Below, piece after piece: positions 33,528 to 45,184 of a stretch of 64,000 nucleotides of DNA. Below the pieces are notes generated by a model. It worked only from the letters and a program-made list of their open reading frames with translations, had not been told where the DNA came from and did not search any database. The stretch comes from Sesbania bispinosa (lineage: Eukaryota; Streptophyta; Magnoliopsida; Fabales; Fabaceae). The stretch is from assembly GCA_026901365.1 (NCBI GenBank), contig QLOH01000026.1, positions 2,294,001 to 2,358,000 of the forward strand, read 5' to 3'. The position numbers and the translations under genes were made by a program. How positions within the stretch are numbered: position 1 is the first letter of the stretch; each line of letters begins with the position of its first letter.

Positions 33528-34741
33528 TCCAATGTAAGGGGATTTTCTTGCACCTACTTTCCTTTGGGTAGTGTAGTTTCTCTCTACTTTACCCGAGTAG
33601 CTTCAACTTCAACTTGCATCTACTATTTAGATTCACTTTCCCAACATTTTTCCAAACATGATCCATTATTGACTTTTACTCCATTTTCATGGTTCCGAAC
33701 GCGTAACCAAACATATCCATAAACTATAACTAGTGTATCAACCTGAGATACCAATCAACGAGAGCTTCAAGAACTTATGGACAAAATTATAAAGAAACAT
33801 CCATCTTAGATAAGAGTATGTTTGAGAATAGGAAAGAAAAAAAGGTTGGAGAGAATGAAGTATGAGTACTTGATAAATGTGGACAATAAAGCCACTTTTT
33901 TTTTTTGCTAAAAAAGAATGAGGGTTATGCAGTTGTAGTGTCTTTTGAGTCATAACATAGGTTTTCAGTGCATTTTGGTGCACCTTTAATCAATTTGACC
34001 AAGTGTATACCTCCTATGAAACCATTTTAATGTGTTTAATGTTCGGCAAGTGAGCTCATTTGTGAGAAAAAAAAAATCAAAGAGAAAGAAATTTATTTCT
34101 CCCGTGAGGTTCTCATAATGAATGTATTATCTATTTGCAAGAGAAATGTAATTGTTCTCTCCATATATTAAAAAAACATGTTGTAATTTATTTCACTCAG
34201 TAAACATATGTAATGTTATGAGAGAGAAAAAATAATATTTAAAAGTTTTAATTTATGTGACAATGAAACGTGATTAAATTTTCATGTAAAGCTTTTACTC
34301 TGGATATATATTTTAAATTTTAATTTTTTGATAATTAAAAGGATGTTAAAAATTTGTGTCTAAAAATATCTCACCATCTTCGCCTAACATGGTTTTAGTT
34401 AAGGGGATTGACAAAGTGTTTCTTTCACACCAACAAACATATGATTAACGCCAACGTTATGGATTCTTTCTACACAATACCCTTTACACAGCAAGACAAG
34501 GTTTTGAGGTTAACCCTTACCCTAAAACCATATGAGGTTTTAGTTTTAGAAATTAAATTCGTAATTGTAATTTAATAATATTGAGTTTGGGAAGATGCGA
34601 TTAAATTAAAATATTGGATAAAAATGAGAAGAGGAGCAGGGTATGATATGAATGGGTACGTGAAAGTGAGTTGAATTGAGAGGAAACACAACACTTGAAA
34701 CAGCTACAGACAGATCTGGTGGTTGTGTCAATCTCAATGCA
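33528..34741. other. Upstream region of the EF-hand gene
   Basis: No gene supported; AT-rich sequence that presumably includes the promoter and 5' UTR of the EF-hand gene. Confidence 0.4.
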
Positions 34742-37700
34742 ATGGGCAAAGCCTCCATATTCGTTTACATCACCGTAGCAGTTGTGGTTCTCTTGTTCCT
34801 CTCTTATTCCCCAAACAACAACCACCCTTCCCACCGCCACCGCCGCCTCAAGCTCCGTTCCAACTTCACTCTTTCCCCTTCCCGCCACCACTCCGTCGCC
34901 TTCGACCCTCTCGTCGCTGAGCTCGAGCGCCACCGCGAAGACAAGCAATGGAGAAAGAGTACTTCCACAATTCCCATCCCGAGTTCGACTCAGCCCCTGC
35001 TCACGAGTCCCAGCCCGAGTGGGAGGACTTCATGGATGCTGAAGACTATCTCAACGACGAAAGACAAGTTCAATGTCACAAACAGGTTGATTCTCCTCTT
35101 CCCCAAGATCGATGTCGACCCTACCGATTGGTTCGTCTCCCTCCATGAGTTGACTCAGTGGAACCTCCAGCAGGCCAAGCGTGAGGTTTTGCATCGCACT
35201 CAGAGGGAGATGGACCTTCACGACAAGAACCACGATGGCTTTGTTTCCTTCTCCGAGTACGATCCTCCCTCTTGGGGTTCGAAATGCAGGTTCTCTCCCT
35301 TTCAAGTTTTCTCTAGATCTGTTTGTTTGATACTGAACTTTGAATTTGCACTTTTGGAATCTGTAATGTCTTCGCGTGTACTCAATTGCATGTTTCCAAT
35401 ATGTCAAATGCATTTATTTTGGTTCTTTTAACTTTTATGACTGTTCATTGAATGCTGTATTTGTCTTTTATCAGATAATGATTCTTTTGTTATGATATGG
35501 GTTGGTGGAAAGAAGAGCATTTTAATGCATCAGATGCAGATGGAGATGGTGTTCTAAACTTAACTGAGTTCAATGAGTAAGCTTCTACTACTTGTTAGAG
35601 AACCTTGTTGTCTGTACACAGTACATGCATTTCTACTTGATGATTCCTTTCATTTTATGCTAATGATTTTCTGTATTCTGTTTCACTGTCTTCTAGCTTT
35701 CTGCACCCAGCTGACAGCACAAACCCAAAGCTTCAACAATGGTTGTGCAAGGAGGAAGTCAGGTAACTCAAATCTCATAGAAACTTGTCACAACTTGATA
35801 TCAGTTTCTTACAGAATGAGTTGTTTCTGTTTCTAACACTGTTTTCCTAACATATTTGTAGTCTCATGTATCATAGATTTATTATGTTCTTAAGTTTTTA
35901 AAGGATCTAATCTTGTATCTTAAGGGGATTCAACAAATAAAAATATTAATATAAAAGTATATATGACAAATGCATTAGTCTTAGACAAAAGAATGGCTAA
36001 GATGTCATGTTACTAAATAGCTATAAAATATTACCTTCTCCAGATAATGATTAATGAACTACCAATTCACATTAGGACTTAGGTTGGCCTACACCCGAGA
36101 CTGATGAACAAGCATAGACTCTGGCTATAGATCTAGGACCTCAAGTCTTCATGCCTTCATAGTCTTCACTAGAAAACATACCTCTGAATGAATAAGAGAG
36201 AGAGAGAGAGAGGAAAAAAAAACATGTACCAAATAAGATAGAGAGAGATAGGAGAGAGAAAAAAATCTTTTTTTCTGGTCTTTGGTCAAGCCGAACAAGG
36301 AAACAAACTAAGGATCGGAGTTGTAAATTCTCTAGTCTAAGAGTTCTAGCTATGAGACCATGACCAAACAAAGCTGAAAGGAAGACTTGGGTTTGGTTTC
36401 AGTTTCAGAAGCTGATTTAGAATTGGCATGTGTCTCCAACACAGCTAATTGTTTTTTATCTAAGCTGATTAAGAATCTATGGCATGTGTCCCCAACACAG
36501 AATTGGCATCAATGGTCTTTGTCAGAGTCACTTATTGTAGTTAATTTTGTTTTTCTGAACTCTGAAGTGAATGGGAATCATCAGTTTATATGCTGTTAGC
36601 TGATTTATTCACTGCCTTGACTTACTCTTCCTTGATTTACCCATTTCTTTACAGGGAAAGAGATACAGACAGAGATGGGAAGGTCAACTTTAAAGAATTT
36701 TTCCATGGGCTCTTTGATTTGGTAAGAAACTATGATGAAGAAAATCACAATGATTCTCATCATTCTGATGATTCAATGGATGCTCCAGCAAGAGTGTTGT
36801 TTGCTCAGCTTGACAAAGATGGTGACGGGTATTTACCTTTTTTTTTTTCATCATCAGTCTACTTTCCTTGAATTATTTATGGTAGTCTTTTTATAGTATA
36901 CTTTTAGAAACTATGTCGAAACCACTCTCAGATGGGGTAAGTAAACTGTATTATTCCTTGGAGAATACTGGTACCAGTATGTTAGCACCAGTACTAGTGT
37001 GGTAGACTTACAAGTTACAATGACAGTAAAGATTGAAACTGAAAAAGATAATACAGGGTATTCGAGACACTCTGCACTCCCCCTCACTGCTCTCCACTAA
37101 TTTTCTTGCCTACATCTTCTCCTTATTTCCTTTCTTATAGCCACACAGGTCAACTTCCCTCCTGATTACCTTTGATTTTCTCACTGGAAATATGTTACAT
37201 AAATCACTCAATTTCCCATGATTTACATTAACCATCCAATTCTCCTTGATTACCTCTGTGCGCTTTTTCGTAGTATAAACCTCAGTACTAGACTACTAGG
37301 TGGTTTCTTAACAATGCTTCCCCCTGAAAGCCATCACCTTGTTCTCAAGGTGAAACGCAGGAAACTCTTCTTGCAGTCTTGTAGTTGTAGACACTAGACA
37401 ATTCTCCTTGCACCTTGAGTTCCATTCATCAGATAGGAAATCAGGTAATAGTCGACTCTAGAAACAGATTTCTTAAGTCGTGAGACATGGAATACACAGT
37501 GCAGAAAGCTGCCAGCAGGTAAGTTCAATTTATAAGCAACCTGGTCCACCTGTTCAAGGATCTTGAATGGCCCAAAAGCCTTGGGACTAAGCTTTTTCAT
37601 AAACCCACTCTTATAATGAAGTCTGTAAGGTTGCATATAAGTGTTTGGTAGGCAAACATAGCAGAATAAAACAAAAAAATAATATCTTATGACTTATGTG

Positions 37701-40700
37701 TTTGTGTTTGGTAACTCTAAAACAGAACAAGACAATGACCCAGTTTGGATTAACCTTATAGGAGTTTTTCAACTGAGATGAGTGCTTGAATTCAAACTTA
37801 TAACAAAATCCTTATAAGTTTATAGGTGTCTATGAAAAAGTTAAATGATAGAGCTTATGAAGAAATTGAGTTGCAAAGAATAATTTTAGTTTATGAAAGA
37901 AGTTGAATTCATTTTACCTTCTTGATTCATTTTATTTTCTTCTCCTATAAGCTCTTTTAAAGAAGTTTATCCGGACTGACCCTATAAGTATTGTGTTCAA
38001 TTGCATATATATTCCCATTCTATTTAATGTGTGGTTGGGTATTGACAACTAAATAAAACAAAACACATTTTTCCATATATGCTGTTTATTAATATAAGGA
38101 TATTTCTATTTGATAGAAATATTTTGCTATTATTATATAGATAAAAATATATTTATAAAAAATAAGTTTTTCTTACATATTTGCACCATATTTTTTTATG
38201 CAAACACATCCTCTCCCAAATAAGGCAAAAATACCCAAACTCAAATGCATCATTTTCTATTGCATTTTCAATTCAACAAAGGCACTGGTTTAGTACTCCA
38301 AAACTACCCAGCTTAGCTAATCCATCAAACTATTTTCTCATCAACAATAAAAAGTCAACCTTTAACTACACCCATCAAACTATTTTCTTGAGAACAAAAC
38401 AAAAGGCCAGGAAAAAAACCCCACAAAAAAGAAAAATATTACAATGTAAAATTAGAAGATGCGAAAGCATTCTAGTTGGTCATTCTCTGAAACTCCTCCT
38501 TGGAACACAATTGAACATCTTGGTCAAGATGCTGTCATTGGATTCGGACGAAGAAAAGTTGAGCATATTCCTATAGAACCTCTCTTGGATTTCCTCATCA
38601 GATCTGGCTAGAGCTCAAACCTTCGCACAAATCACCATGGAGAGAATGCACTAACAGAATCCAAACATCCCCCATATCTTCGCCATCTTCCTCATTGTTG
38701 CGGTGGTGCAGTAACTGCTAGTTTTGATTTCACTCAGTATGTCATCCAAGAGAGAAGAAGATAGTAGAGAGATGGTGGTAATTCAGTCAATAAAAATAAT
38801 TAAGTAAAATGTCTTGTTCTGTCCTCATTGGTTTCACCCTTTTGCAAGGAACCGCACTGTACCCCTTTTTACTTTTTATGTCTGTTCTATCCTCTTTTTT
38901 AATGTACCAAACATAGAATAAAACTCATATACCCTGTGCTGTCCTGCTCTTACCTGTCTGCCATGTCAACCTGCAATTTCATCCTGTTCTGGGCCTGTAC
39001 CAACTACCAAGTAATGTTTGAGTTCATCCAGCATCTAGTTGTTTGAAACTGAATGAAAACATTCTCAGCTTGGGTAACTCAACGGCATTATTCCTCAGAA
39101 ATACTGGTTCCAGTATGTTAGTATTACCAATGTGGAAAACTTAAAATAAACAATAAAGACTGAAAACTGAAATAGATAACACCGGGAATTCCAGAAACCC
39201 TGCACTCTCCCTCACTGCCCTCCACTTATTTTCCCACCTCTATCTTCTCCCCACTTCCTTTCTTATAGCCATACTGGTCAACTCAGCCTCCAATTCTCTT
39301 TTATTGTCTTATTACTTGAAATATGTTACGTAAATCACTCAATTTCCCTTGATTTCCTCTCATGCAATCTGTTGCATTAATCATTCAATTCTCCTTGATA
39401 CCTCTTTGCACTCTTTCCTAATACAAACCTTAGCAATTGGTAGTTTCCTAACATTTATATACTATCATTTAAGTTTGGGTTTTCATCTCAATCTTTGTAG
39501 GTACTTGTCAGATGTTGAACTACTGCCTATAATTGGGAAACTCCATCCATCTGAGCATTATTATGCAAAGCAACAAGCAGAATATATAATTTCACAGTAC
39601 ATAATTTAACCTTACAATAATTACACTCTTAGTGTTGAACAAAGGTTTGAATTCTTTTTTGTAAAGTCATCTGAACATGCAAATAACTATTTATTCTATT
39701 GATATTGGCTTAAATGGATTATATCCGTAACTGTTTTTCTAGTAAATACTGTGTGTGCTTTGATGGGATCCCAGATATGAGATTACAGAAAAGTAGGTAT
39801 AATTCTCAATTACAGAAACAGATTCAGAAGCATACCAATTTGATAGGTAGCTGTTAGGGCAGAAGGGTATTTGCCTGGAAGAATAAAGGGAAGACAACAA
39901 ATGTTAGTTTTGACAGTTAGAGAAGTTAGCTAGAGGGAATTAATTAGATAAATGAATAGGGGGATATAAGGATAGAGGGACAATTCTGTTTTGTTAGCAA
40001 GAACAGAGCACGAGCTCTGTTGTGAAAGGAGAAATCCTTGGAAGGAAAATTCCTTCTTTTTCTGTGAAGAGTAAGATATCAATAACAGTTCATGTGTATT
40101 CCTTCTTTCCTCCATTCTATCCATCAACTCTCTTATTTGTGGGTTCCTAATAGTACCCAGGTGTTTGATTATAGAAAAAGTGGCAATAATTCCCAATTAC
40201 AGAAAAAGATTCACAAACAGACTTTCCGTCACTCCCAGATTCCAGAGAAAACAGTAAACTATTTGAACACCACAAAAATAGAAAAGAAGAGGAAGAAAAA
40301 TATCACAGGTCGCCAGGTCGGTCAAGAAACCTGTAGCCTTCGATCCAGCCCCACACTCTATCCTTCCTTGCTTCTCTCTTTCCCCCTCCTCCCCTTTTAT
40401 TCCTTCCTTTCCCTTCTAGCCTCCTGGCAGATTTCTCTTTTTCCCCATGACCTCCTGCCATGTTGAAGTTACAATCCCCTTGCTGACTCAGTTCCCTCGC
40501 TAACTGTGTCAGCGTGAAATGAATCATTGATTCTGTACTATGCAGACTTCTTTTCTACTGTGCGCCCTTTTAATGAGTTAGTATCTATCATGCTTACTAT
40601 GCCATCGTGTATCAGCCTTGAGACAAAAAGTTTTTAAAAAATATCACTAGATGTTTTCATTAGCCAACATATCTGAAGCAATAATGTCATATAGTTGATA

Positions 40701-41838
40701 AGGCTGATAAGCTTTCTATACCTTGATGGTTCTGAGGGAATTCTTTATCTTCTCCATCTTTGTTGTTAAAATGACACTTCTTTTTGAGGTCAATAATGTC
40801 TACTATAGTCATGTAGATTGATAGCTGCACCTTTATTGTATTTATTGGTGATACCACAGTGACTGCTGCTTTTTAGTTAATTAAAAAATTATTTAAGAAA
40901 GATTTTAGCTTGTGATTGATAATTCTACTTTCCCTTTGATCTCTTCAAAATATTACTCTCACTAATGAGTTCCCATTCTTTGAGGATGAGATGTGATATT
41001 TGTTGTCTACAACTCTTTTTGGGATAAATGTTGTCAGTTGGTCTTACATGTTAATAGTTTCTTTGGGGACTTTATTAATCAAATCAATTTTATTATCCAC
41101 TTCTCTCTACTTTCCAGTTCTTAGTTGTAGAAATGCACATTTTGGATTTGCTTAATGATGTCCTCATTCTGATAAAATAAGTGCATAGATCGCTACTGCT
41201 AGATTCATCTCCACTCCTTGCTGCTAAGAAAACTTGTTTTCTTGGTTGGTAAATATATACTGGTTTAAGAGGGGGGAAGAAAAGGCTTTGTCACCTTTGG
41301 TGGGAGAGCTGGCGATACATATCTTCTATTTAACAATATAAAGTATTATATAATAACCAGTAATTCCTTGTATACTGTTGTAGGAGGGAGGAAGGGAATG
41401 GATTTCTTTTCTTTGGTGGGAGAGCTGGGGGTGCATATATTCTATTCAACAATGTGAATTGTGAATTTAACCAATCTTCCTGTTTAAGTGGTTATATCGA
41501 TCATACTTGATTTACATGTTAAGCGTTCTCAACTAGATGCTAGCATTGAATTAAATTTTCTTGACATCTGTTACGTAACATCTCAATGAACATAGTAAAA
41601 TTTGTAATAATGTTAATGAGAAGCAGATACTGAAAAGATGGCTCAGCATATGTTGCATAACATCATGCATTAATTTCAGTAACCATTGCATGAAGTCATG
41701 GAATAATGTTATGACAGGCAGACGTTGACAAGATGGGCGCCTTACTTTGACTGAGATGATGAGAATCCATATGTATTTTATAGTGCTATTTTCAATGATG
41801 ATGAAGATGAATATGATTACCATGATGAGTTCCGGTAA
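34742..41838 (+). CDS. EF-hand calcium-binding protein (CREC/reticulocalbin-like), frame disrupted
   Basis: Homologous to plant multi-EF-hand proteins of the secretory pathway. Exons 34742-35289, 35475-35576, 35697-35762, 36655-36828, 39501-39597, 41718-41838. The protein starts MGKASIFVYITVAVVVLLF, a signal-anchor/membrane segment, then a basic linker and five EF-hand loops: DKNHDGFVSFSEY, DADGDGVLNLTEF, DTDRDGKVNFKEF, DKDGDGYLSDVEL and a last loop in exon 6; it ends with an acidic tail and HDEFR, an ER-retrieval-like terminus as in CREC proteins. Indels relative to the conserved frame: one base missing at 34951, one extra at 35062, one extra G at 35274-35277, one missing near 35489, a G missing at the exon 5 donor (39597), one missing near 41732 and one near 41760. 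Synonymous codon conservation is otherwise excellent. Probably a functional gene with consensus errors, or a very young pseudogene. Confidence 0.8.
36900..37313 (-). mobile_element. LTR (3' copy) of a gypsy remnant in intron 4
   Basis: Direct repeat partner of 39045-39453. On the minus strand it starts TGTTAAGAAACC at 37313, preceded by a polypurine-like CAGGGGGAAGCAT (37314 on), which identifies this as the 3' LTR of a minus-strand element. The far end is approximate. Confidence 0.65.
37394..37636 (-). pseudogene. Ty3/gypsy integrase C-terminal fragment
   Basis: Reads FGPFKILEQVDQVAYKLNLP and HCVFHVSRLKKS, the conserved C-terminal end of gypsy polyproteins (after integrase). It lies just inside the 3' LTR in the expected orientation. 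The rest of the polyprotein is gone. Confidence 0.85.
37736..37985. mobile_element. Fold-back MITE in the gypsy remnant
   Basis: Ends GACCCAGTTTGGATTAACCT and GTTTATCCGGACTGACCCT are inverted repeats of each other (about 75 percent). 250 bp, no coding content. Nested inside the gypsy element in intron 4. Confidence 0.6.
37986..39044. other. Internal filler of the gypsy remnant
   Basis: No coding domain recognised. Sequence around 37648 (GTTTGGTAGGCAAACATAGC) and 38906 (GTACCAAACATAGAATAAA) suggests the inverted ends of another element spanning about 37645-38925. A 131-residue open frame at 38181-38576 has no recognisable motif. Confidence 0.35.
39045..39453 (-). mobile_element. LTR (5' copy) of the gypsy remnant in intron 4
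   Basis: Direct repeat of 36900-37313, sharing TTCCTTTCTTATAGCCA and ATGTTAC(A/G)TAAATCACTCAA. On the minus strand it starts TGTTAGGAAACTACC. It ends about 50 bp before exon 5 of the EF-hand gene. Confidence 0.65.
39852..40152 (+). mobile_element. Solo LTR, about 300 bp
   Basis: Starts TGTTAGGGCAG and ends GGGTTCCTAATA (the final CA changed to TA). Flanked by GTAGC (39847-39851) and GTACC (40153-40157), a 4/5 target duplication. It sits in intron 5 of the EF-hand gene, between two diverged 65-bp direct repeats (39771-39837 and 40153-40222). Confidence 0.65.
41270..41465 (+). repeat. Diverged tandem duplication in intron 5
   Basis: Two copies sharing TTTGGTGGGAGAGCTGG followed by TCTATT(T/C)AACAAT, about 115 bp apart. 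Confidence 0.65.
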
Positions 41839-42399
41839 ATTCATGTGAAAGGTAAAGGCAGTTCTTTCGTTCCCTGTCTATGTTAACCTACATTTAGTGA
41901 AGATTTTCGTTATAATTTTTATGATCATCGAATGCAGGATACACAGAAAATCTTGGCAAAACACTAGTAACAGAGAGTGAGTATTTGAAGGTGGTGAAAT
42001 GGCAGAATTTTGATGTTTTGGCCCTTAGTAGGTTCCTAGTCTCAATCCTGGTGGGGTTTTGTACGATGGCAACATTTATTGCTTCTTTCCATTCATATTA
42101 TCTGCGAGTTCTTATCTGCTCATAGGATCCACCGTGGCTTGTCGTGGAGTACACCTGGATCAGTTGGAGGATAATAGGATCTCTACTTTCATTGTAAAAT
42201 TAGAATGATATACAGATTTTCAAATCACTGGTTGAGCCTTCATTAATTAAGTATAACACATCAATTCAATGGATAATACATGTACCATATATGACTATAA
42301 TGACCATCATGATCTTAGTAGTATACAATCGGAGTTTTTTGGATCCTAGTACCAGTAATTTTGTTTAGTAAAATGTTCATAACGAAAGTGACTGAATAA

Positions 42400-42776
42400 C
42401 ACCGTGTGTTTGTGAGTTTAGAGGGGAGAGAAAGTGAATGGTTAGATGGAGAAGGGAGGGGGAAGAAAGGAGGAGAAAATTTTGTAAAATACTCAAACTC
42501 ATAAATACAAAGGGGGGAAAAGCTTCCAATAAACCCTTATCTTCCCTCCCTTTCCCTCCAAAATTCAACTCACAAACATAGAAAATGTTTTGAGTTGAAA
42601 AATAAAAGGGAAGAGAGGGAAATGTTTCAAGGAACTCATTCCCTCCCTCCCTCTCTGGTCTTTGTAAGTGCAACTCTCTCATTTTATAATTTACAAAGTC
42701 TATCTTCTCATTCCTCCTCTTTTATTTCCCTCTTAAACCTTTGATTTCCATTTCCTTCAAACTCACAAACATACCC
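42400..42776. mobile_element. MITE with GTTTGTGAGTTT ends
   Basis: Left end GTGTGTTTGTGAGTTTAGAG and right end CTTCAAACTCACAAACATAC are inverted repeats. The centre is purine/pyrimidine-asymmetric with no coding content, and a further internal CAACTCACAAACATAG copy suggests nesting. Confidence 0.65.
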
Positions 42777-43017
42777 TAAGGGATTGATAGGATGAAGCAA
42801 CGCAGTGTCTTATATTTGATGGGTCGTAGGTCCACACCCTATTAGTATCTTTGGAGTGAGATAAATCTAAATTCTTCTGTAAGTGCTCTTTGAGTTCGGA
42901 AGTTTTTCTTTCCTTAGACTGTGGCACTATCTTCTCACCCTAATTATTTTGTTTAAAAAAAAAGTGACTAACGTGTGAAAAGAGAGATATTGATTAAATT
43001 TAAGATAAATATTTTTC

Positions 43018-43509
43018 ACAATGTTTTAAAAATTGGACCGGTAATTGAACTGGTGAAGACATTAGTTCATGATTCAATGGTCGAATCGAAATTAATTAAA
43101 TATATATTTTTAATATTATATAACATTTTAATTAATAAAATAATAAAATTATAAAAAATTAATATATATAAAGTTATAAATTCGTATAAATAACCTTATT
43201 ATATGTTTTATAAGACAAAATTAATAATAATTGGTAAAATAATAGATATATATGTGTTATTCCTAAACATATGTCTTTATTTATTTTAAAAATACTTTAG
43301 ATTAAATAAAAATTTAAAAAATAAAAAATTTGAATTTTTAAAAATAGACAAATTCAATTGGTTTTAGACATCGGTTTTTTAATGGTTTTGACCGATTTTC
43401 ACCGGTTTTGAGATTCACCAGTTTTTTGGGTTAAACAGATTGGTCAGCAAGTCGGTTCCCGGTCGGACCAGTCGAACTGGTTGATCTCGTCCTGTTTTTT
43501 AAAACTATG
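43018..43509. mobile_element. MITE with ACCGG-rich inverted arms, copy 2
   Basis: Starts near GTTTTAAAAATTGGACCGGT and ends GACCAGTCGAACTGGTTGAT, CTCGTCCTGTTTTTTAAAAC. Same family as 31283-31710. AT-rich centre. Confidence 0.65.
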
Positions 43510-43989
43510 GTTTTTCAATTAAAATATATATTTTATTTTTTGTTAATAATAAAATAAGTTTTCTAAATATAAAATCTCAATAAATTTTAGTATTTTTTGA
43601 AAAACTAATTTACAACAAATTTAAGAAAAAGGCATCATGAAAACATTTTTCCAAAAGCATATGTAAAATTGCAAAACCCAACCTGAATTTGTAAAGAACC
43701 AAATTAATATGTAATGCATTTTCAAAAACAAATTATAAATGAAAATATGGTTTAGCCGAAAATTTATGAACCAGTCTTCTCCATAGTTGTCATAGGTATA
43801 TAGCATTATATGGATAAGGAGACAACGGCTAATGTCTCCAATCTTGCTCAACAGGTAGGGTGAGTCTGTTACTATGGGTTGTTGACTTGCTGGAGGTTTA
43901 AATTTCAATTTTAATAATTGACTGAAAATTCTAGACCTTATGTTTCAGCGATTCTAAGTGGGATTTCCTGCAATATTGATTATAAATTA
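43510..43989. other. Intergenic, AT-rich
   Basis: Nothing recognised. The last 9 bases (43981-43989, TATAAATTA) are the left target duplication of the Mutator-like element. Confidence 0.5.
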
Positions 43990-44741
43990 GGTGATTGCTA
44001 CGACGCTCTTTAGTAAGAGAAGACATCTATGTCCTGTGTTGACTGACCAATGAATAAACGATTTTGTGAAGATGTATTAGAATTAATTATCCCAAGTTGT
44101 TAATATATATGATTAATTACCCCAAGTTTTCCCCTTCTTACAAATGAATTGAATTAGGATGTAAAGAAAAAAAAACCGTGCACAAATAACTTTTTTAATT
44201 TTACATCCGTTCGCCATGTTTGTGCTTTGTATATACACTTTTAATTTTATTGATTTCTTGTATAATTTCTGGATAAATTCAGCTTTGAACCTCCTCCTGT
44301 GAGTATATATGAGGCCTTTTAACTCATTTGTGCACAATTTTTTTCTATTAATCATAATTTATTTCATAAAAAAATATAAAATTAACTTTGACTAATAAAC
44401 TTCACAAATAAAATATAAAACTGCATTAAAACTGTTCTGGACCGCCATCCGGCTTATGAGACAGAGGCATGCGCAATCCAGTAAAAGATTACACCAGGCC
44501 TGTTACTCCCGCCTACCGGCATACATAGGAAAACCAGGCATCCCCTCCTAGGCGCGTGGATCTCATACCGCGCTAAGCGCGTGCTACTAGCATAAGATGA
44601 CCGTTACACTAACGGATTTTTCCGCTACTTACCTCCATATAGATAGAGTAAAGTACACCGAAATCAAGTACTTTTCTGACTAATACACACTATCTATCTG
44701 CTACACGAACTCACTTGAGCATCGGAGTGTCTGCAGGTAAA

Positions 44742-44824
44742 CCCCCACCGAAGTCTGATGTCAACCGCTGTGGACGACCAATTTCTCACCAGAAACCACC
44801 GTTCAAAGTATCACACACGATTCA
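44742..44824 (+). repeat. LTR 3'-end copy 1 inside the Mutator-like element
   Basis: Contains ACCAATTTCTCACCAGAAAC and ends in CA at 44824, directly before the primer-binding site. A second copy is at 45103-45184 (about 85 percent similar), so the capture includes two LTR termini. Confidence 0.7.
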
Positions 44825-44825
44825 T

Positions 44826-44843
44826 TGGCGCCGTCTGTGGGAA
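44826..44843 (+). other. Retrotransposon primer-binding site
   Basis: TGGCGCCGTCTGTGGGAA. The first nine bases are the exact complement of the 3' end of the tRNA-Asp encoded at 30715-30787 once CCA is added; the sequence then diverges. TGGCGCCGT-type sites are typical of Ty3/gypsy elements. Confidence 0.75.
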
Positions 44844-45102
44844 ACGTCTATCGTTTTCTGCCACCTTTGCTACCAGCTAACATGGTGATACTTGCGCGAA
44901 CTCTGTCGCTGGTACTGGCTGCGGTCGCCCCCTTGATGCTACCGCCGCTGACGCAACCTCTGCTGCCACCCTCGCCCGCTTGCTACTTCCAAGCGTGGTC
45001 GAACGTCTGAAACAGTCACAACCGAAGCTGCCGCTGCAGCAGCCACACACGCTATTGTCATCCAACGGAAATCGCCTCCTATCGTCACCAATAATCGGTC
45101 TT

Positions 45103-45184
45103 CCCCCACCGGAGTCTGACATCAACCGCCATGGACAACCAATTTCTCACCAGAAACTACTGTTCAAAGGATCACACGCGATCA
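45103..45184 (+). repeat. LTR 3'-end copy 2 inside the Mutator-like element
   Basis: Direct repeat of 44742-44824 (CACCGGAGTCTGACATCAAC, then ACCAATTTCTCACCAGAAAC). No primer-binding site follows it. Confidence 0.7.

Noticed and set aside
35051..35413. Antisense 120-residue open frame
   Set aside because: It is the complement of EF-hand exon 1 and intron 1; codon pattern follows the sense gene.
34676..35431. A 251-residue open frame read as the complete N-terminal protein
   Set aside because: Its middle part (about 36 residues after 34951) is in the wrong frame compared with the conserved acidic segment, and it runs through the exon 1 donor into intron.
38181..38576. 131-residue frame in EF-hand intron 4
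   Set aside because: Low-complexity N/K/T-rich, no domain, lies within transposon remnant sequence.
42377..42682. 101-residue minus-strand frame
   Set aside because: Lies inside the MITE at 42400-42776 and reflects its purine-rich strand.
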